From contig NZ_JBBOOK010000001.1 of assembly GCF_038003045.1 (NCBI RefSeq), forward strand, positions 310,001 to 374,000: a stretch of 64,000 nucleotides of DNA, written 5' to 3'. This stretch comes from Sporosarcina sp. FSL W7-1349 (lineage in GTDB: Bacteria; Bacillota; Bacilli; Bacillales_A; Planococcaceae). The position numbers and the translations under genes were made by a program. Below are positions 63,131-64,000 of the stretch, one piece after another. The notes under the pieces were generated by a model. It did no database searches, was not told the DNA's origin, and saw only the letters and a program-made list of their open reading frames with translations. Each line of letters starts with the position of its first letter. Position 1 is the first letter of the stretch.

Positions 63131-64000
63131 ATGCATACAATCGTAGTCGGTGTCAATCACCGGACAGCACCCGTGGAAATCAGGGAAAGATTTTCGTTTG
63201 CGGAAGAGGAATTGTCCCAAGCGATGCAAACTTTACAACAGCAAAAAAGCATATTGGAAAACATCATCATTTCGACATGTAATCGTACTGAAATATATGC
63301 GGTAGTCGACCAGATCCACACAGGACGTTATTATGTAAAACGGTTCTTGGCGGATTGGTTTGGCGAGCCGTTGGAATCCTTTTCCTCCCATCTGGTCATC
63401 CGGGAGAATGACGGAGCAGTCGAGCATTTGATGAGAGTAGCGGCTGGCATTGATTCGATGGTATTGGGTGAAACGCAGATTCTTGGGCAAGTCCGCGACA
63501 GTTTCTTGCAAGGCCAGGAAATCGGAACAACCGGCACAATCTTCAATGAATTGTTCAAGCAAGCCATCACGTTTGCGAAACGGGCCCATACTGAAACGGC
63601 AATTGGCGAAAATGCGGTTTCCGTCTCCTACGCGGCAGTGGAGCTAGGTAAGAAAATCTTCGGATCATTGGATCGCAAACATATCGCCATCTTGGGAGCC
63701 GGGAAGATGGGTGAATTGGCCATTAAGAACCTGCATGGCAGCGGAGTGGGTAAAATTACGGTCGTCAACCGTACCCTTTCCAAAGCGGAAGAATTGGCAA
63801 GCCAATTCAACGGGGTGGCCAAATCGATGCAGGAGCTGCAATGCACGCTGCTGGAAGCGGATATTCTCATCAGTTCCACAGGGGCAAGCAATTTCGTTAT
63901 TGATTATGAATTAATGCAATTCGTAGAGAAATTGCGGAAAGGAAAGCCGATTTTCTTAGTCGATATTGCGGTTCCCCGCGACTTGGACCCACGGATTGGC
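63131..64000 (+). CDS. hemA: Glutamyl-tRNA reductase (partial, 5' part)
   Basis: 290 codons up to the window edge. The ATG is preceded by GAGGTG. The N-terminal [20 protein letters not shown] and the active-site Cys in [12 protein letters not shown] are present. The [20 protein letters not shown] block and the NADPH-binding [14 protein letters not shown] complete the identification. It reduces glutamyl-tRNA to glutamate-1-semialdehyde, the first committed step of heme synthesis. The C-terminal dimer domain lies beyond the window. Confidence 0.96.
   Translation, partial: MHTIVVGVNHRTAPVEIRERFSFAEEELSQAMQTLQQQKSILENIIISTCNRTEIYAVVDQIHTGRYYVKRFLADWFGEPLESFSSHLVIRENDGAVEHLMRVAAGIDSMVLGETQILGQVRDSFLQGQEIGTTGTIFNELFKQAITFAKRAHTETAIGENAVSVSYAAVELGKKIFGSLDRKHIAILGAGKMGELAIKNLHGSGVGKITVVNRTLSKAEELASQFNGVAKSMQELQCTLLEADILISSTGASNFVIDYELMQFVEKLRKGKPIFLVDIAVPRDLDPRIG

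Overview
The window is chromosomal DNA from a spore-forming Bacillales bacterium, most likely Planococcaceae and Sporosarcina-like. This is inferred from three things: gene order close to the Bacillus subtilis polX-mutS2-lcfA-fadR-fadB-etfBA-trxA-uvrC-sdhCAB-gerE-racE-rph and tig-clpX-lonA-engB-hemA segments; strong AGGAGG-type ribosome binding sites with many TTG/GTG starts; and a spore regulator, GerE. No species call is possible from the sequence alone.

Left core, 1-19.6 kb: the end of polX, mutS2 and a DUF350 protein; a fatty-acid beta-oxidation block (lcfA, fadR, fadB, etfB, etfA) with a near-perfect FadR operator in front of fadR; trxA, uvrC, yslB (opposite strand) and the sdhCAB operon; a 0.4 kb nested tandem repeat; a thioesterase with its own FadR-type operator; gerE; then racE, rph-rdgB-ysnB and a tRNA-Arg(UCU) with a consensus promoter.

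Accessory middle, about 19.7-55 kb. Right after the tRNA lies a decayed prophage: broken tail-fibre genes, holin, an amidase with a late stop codon, cargo-like genes including a HEPN-motif protein and a methyltransferase, and small HTH and WYL proteins. Next is a ruined Fic toxin/VbhA-type antitoxin pair. A catabolic island (28.9-42.4 kb) follows: acyl-CoA dehydrogenase, CoA ligase, crotonase, five-gene Liv-type ABC transporter, SDR (frameshifted), TetR regulator, thiolase, 3-hydroxyacyl-CoA dehydrogenase and an extradiol ring-cleavage dioxygenase. Its gene set resembles cyclohexanecarboxylate-type alicyclic acid degradation feeding beta-oxidation. Then come a MATE pump with a divergent MerR regulator, a secreted CAP-domain protein, an NCS1 permease, a Tyr/Pro-rich coat-like peptide, a split MaoC dehydratase with an unusual SDR, an S-layer-homology protein, and a three-gene cassette (GTP cyclohydrolase II, RibD, HAD phosphatase) whose reactions would stop at 5-amino-6-ribitylaminouracil.

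Right core, 55-64 kb: ysoA, tig with a long structured leader, clpX, lonA (no lonB between), engB and the 5' part of hemA. A hairpin-rich intergenic repeat family occurs three times, at 8.6, 55.3 and 58.4 kb. Gene starts were chosen from Shine-Dalgarno spacing and remembered homologues; no database search was possible.
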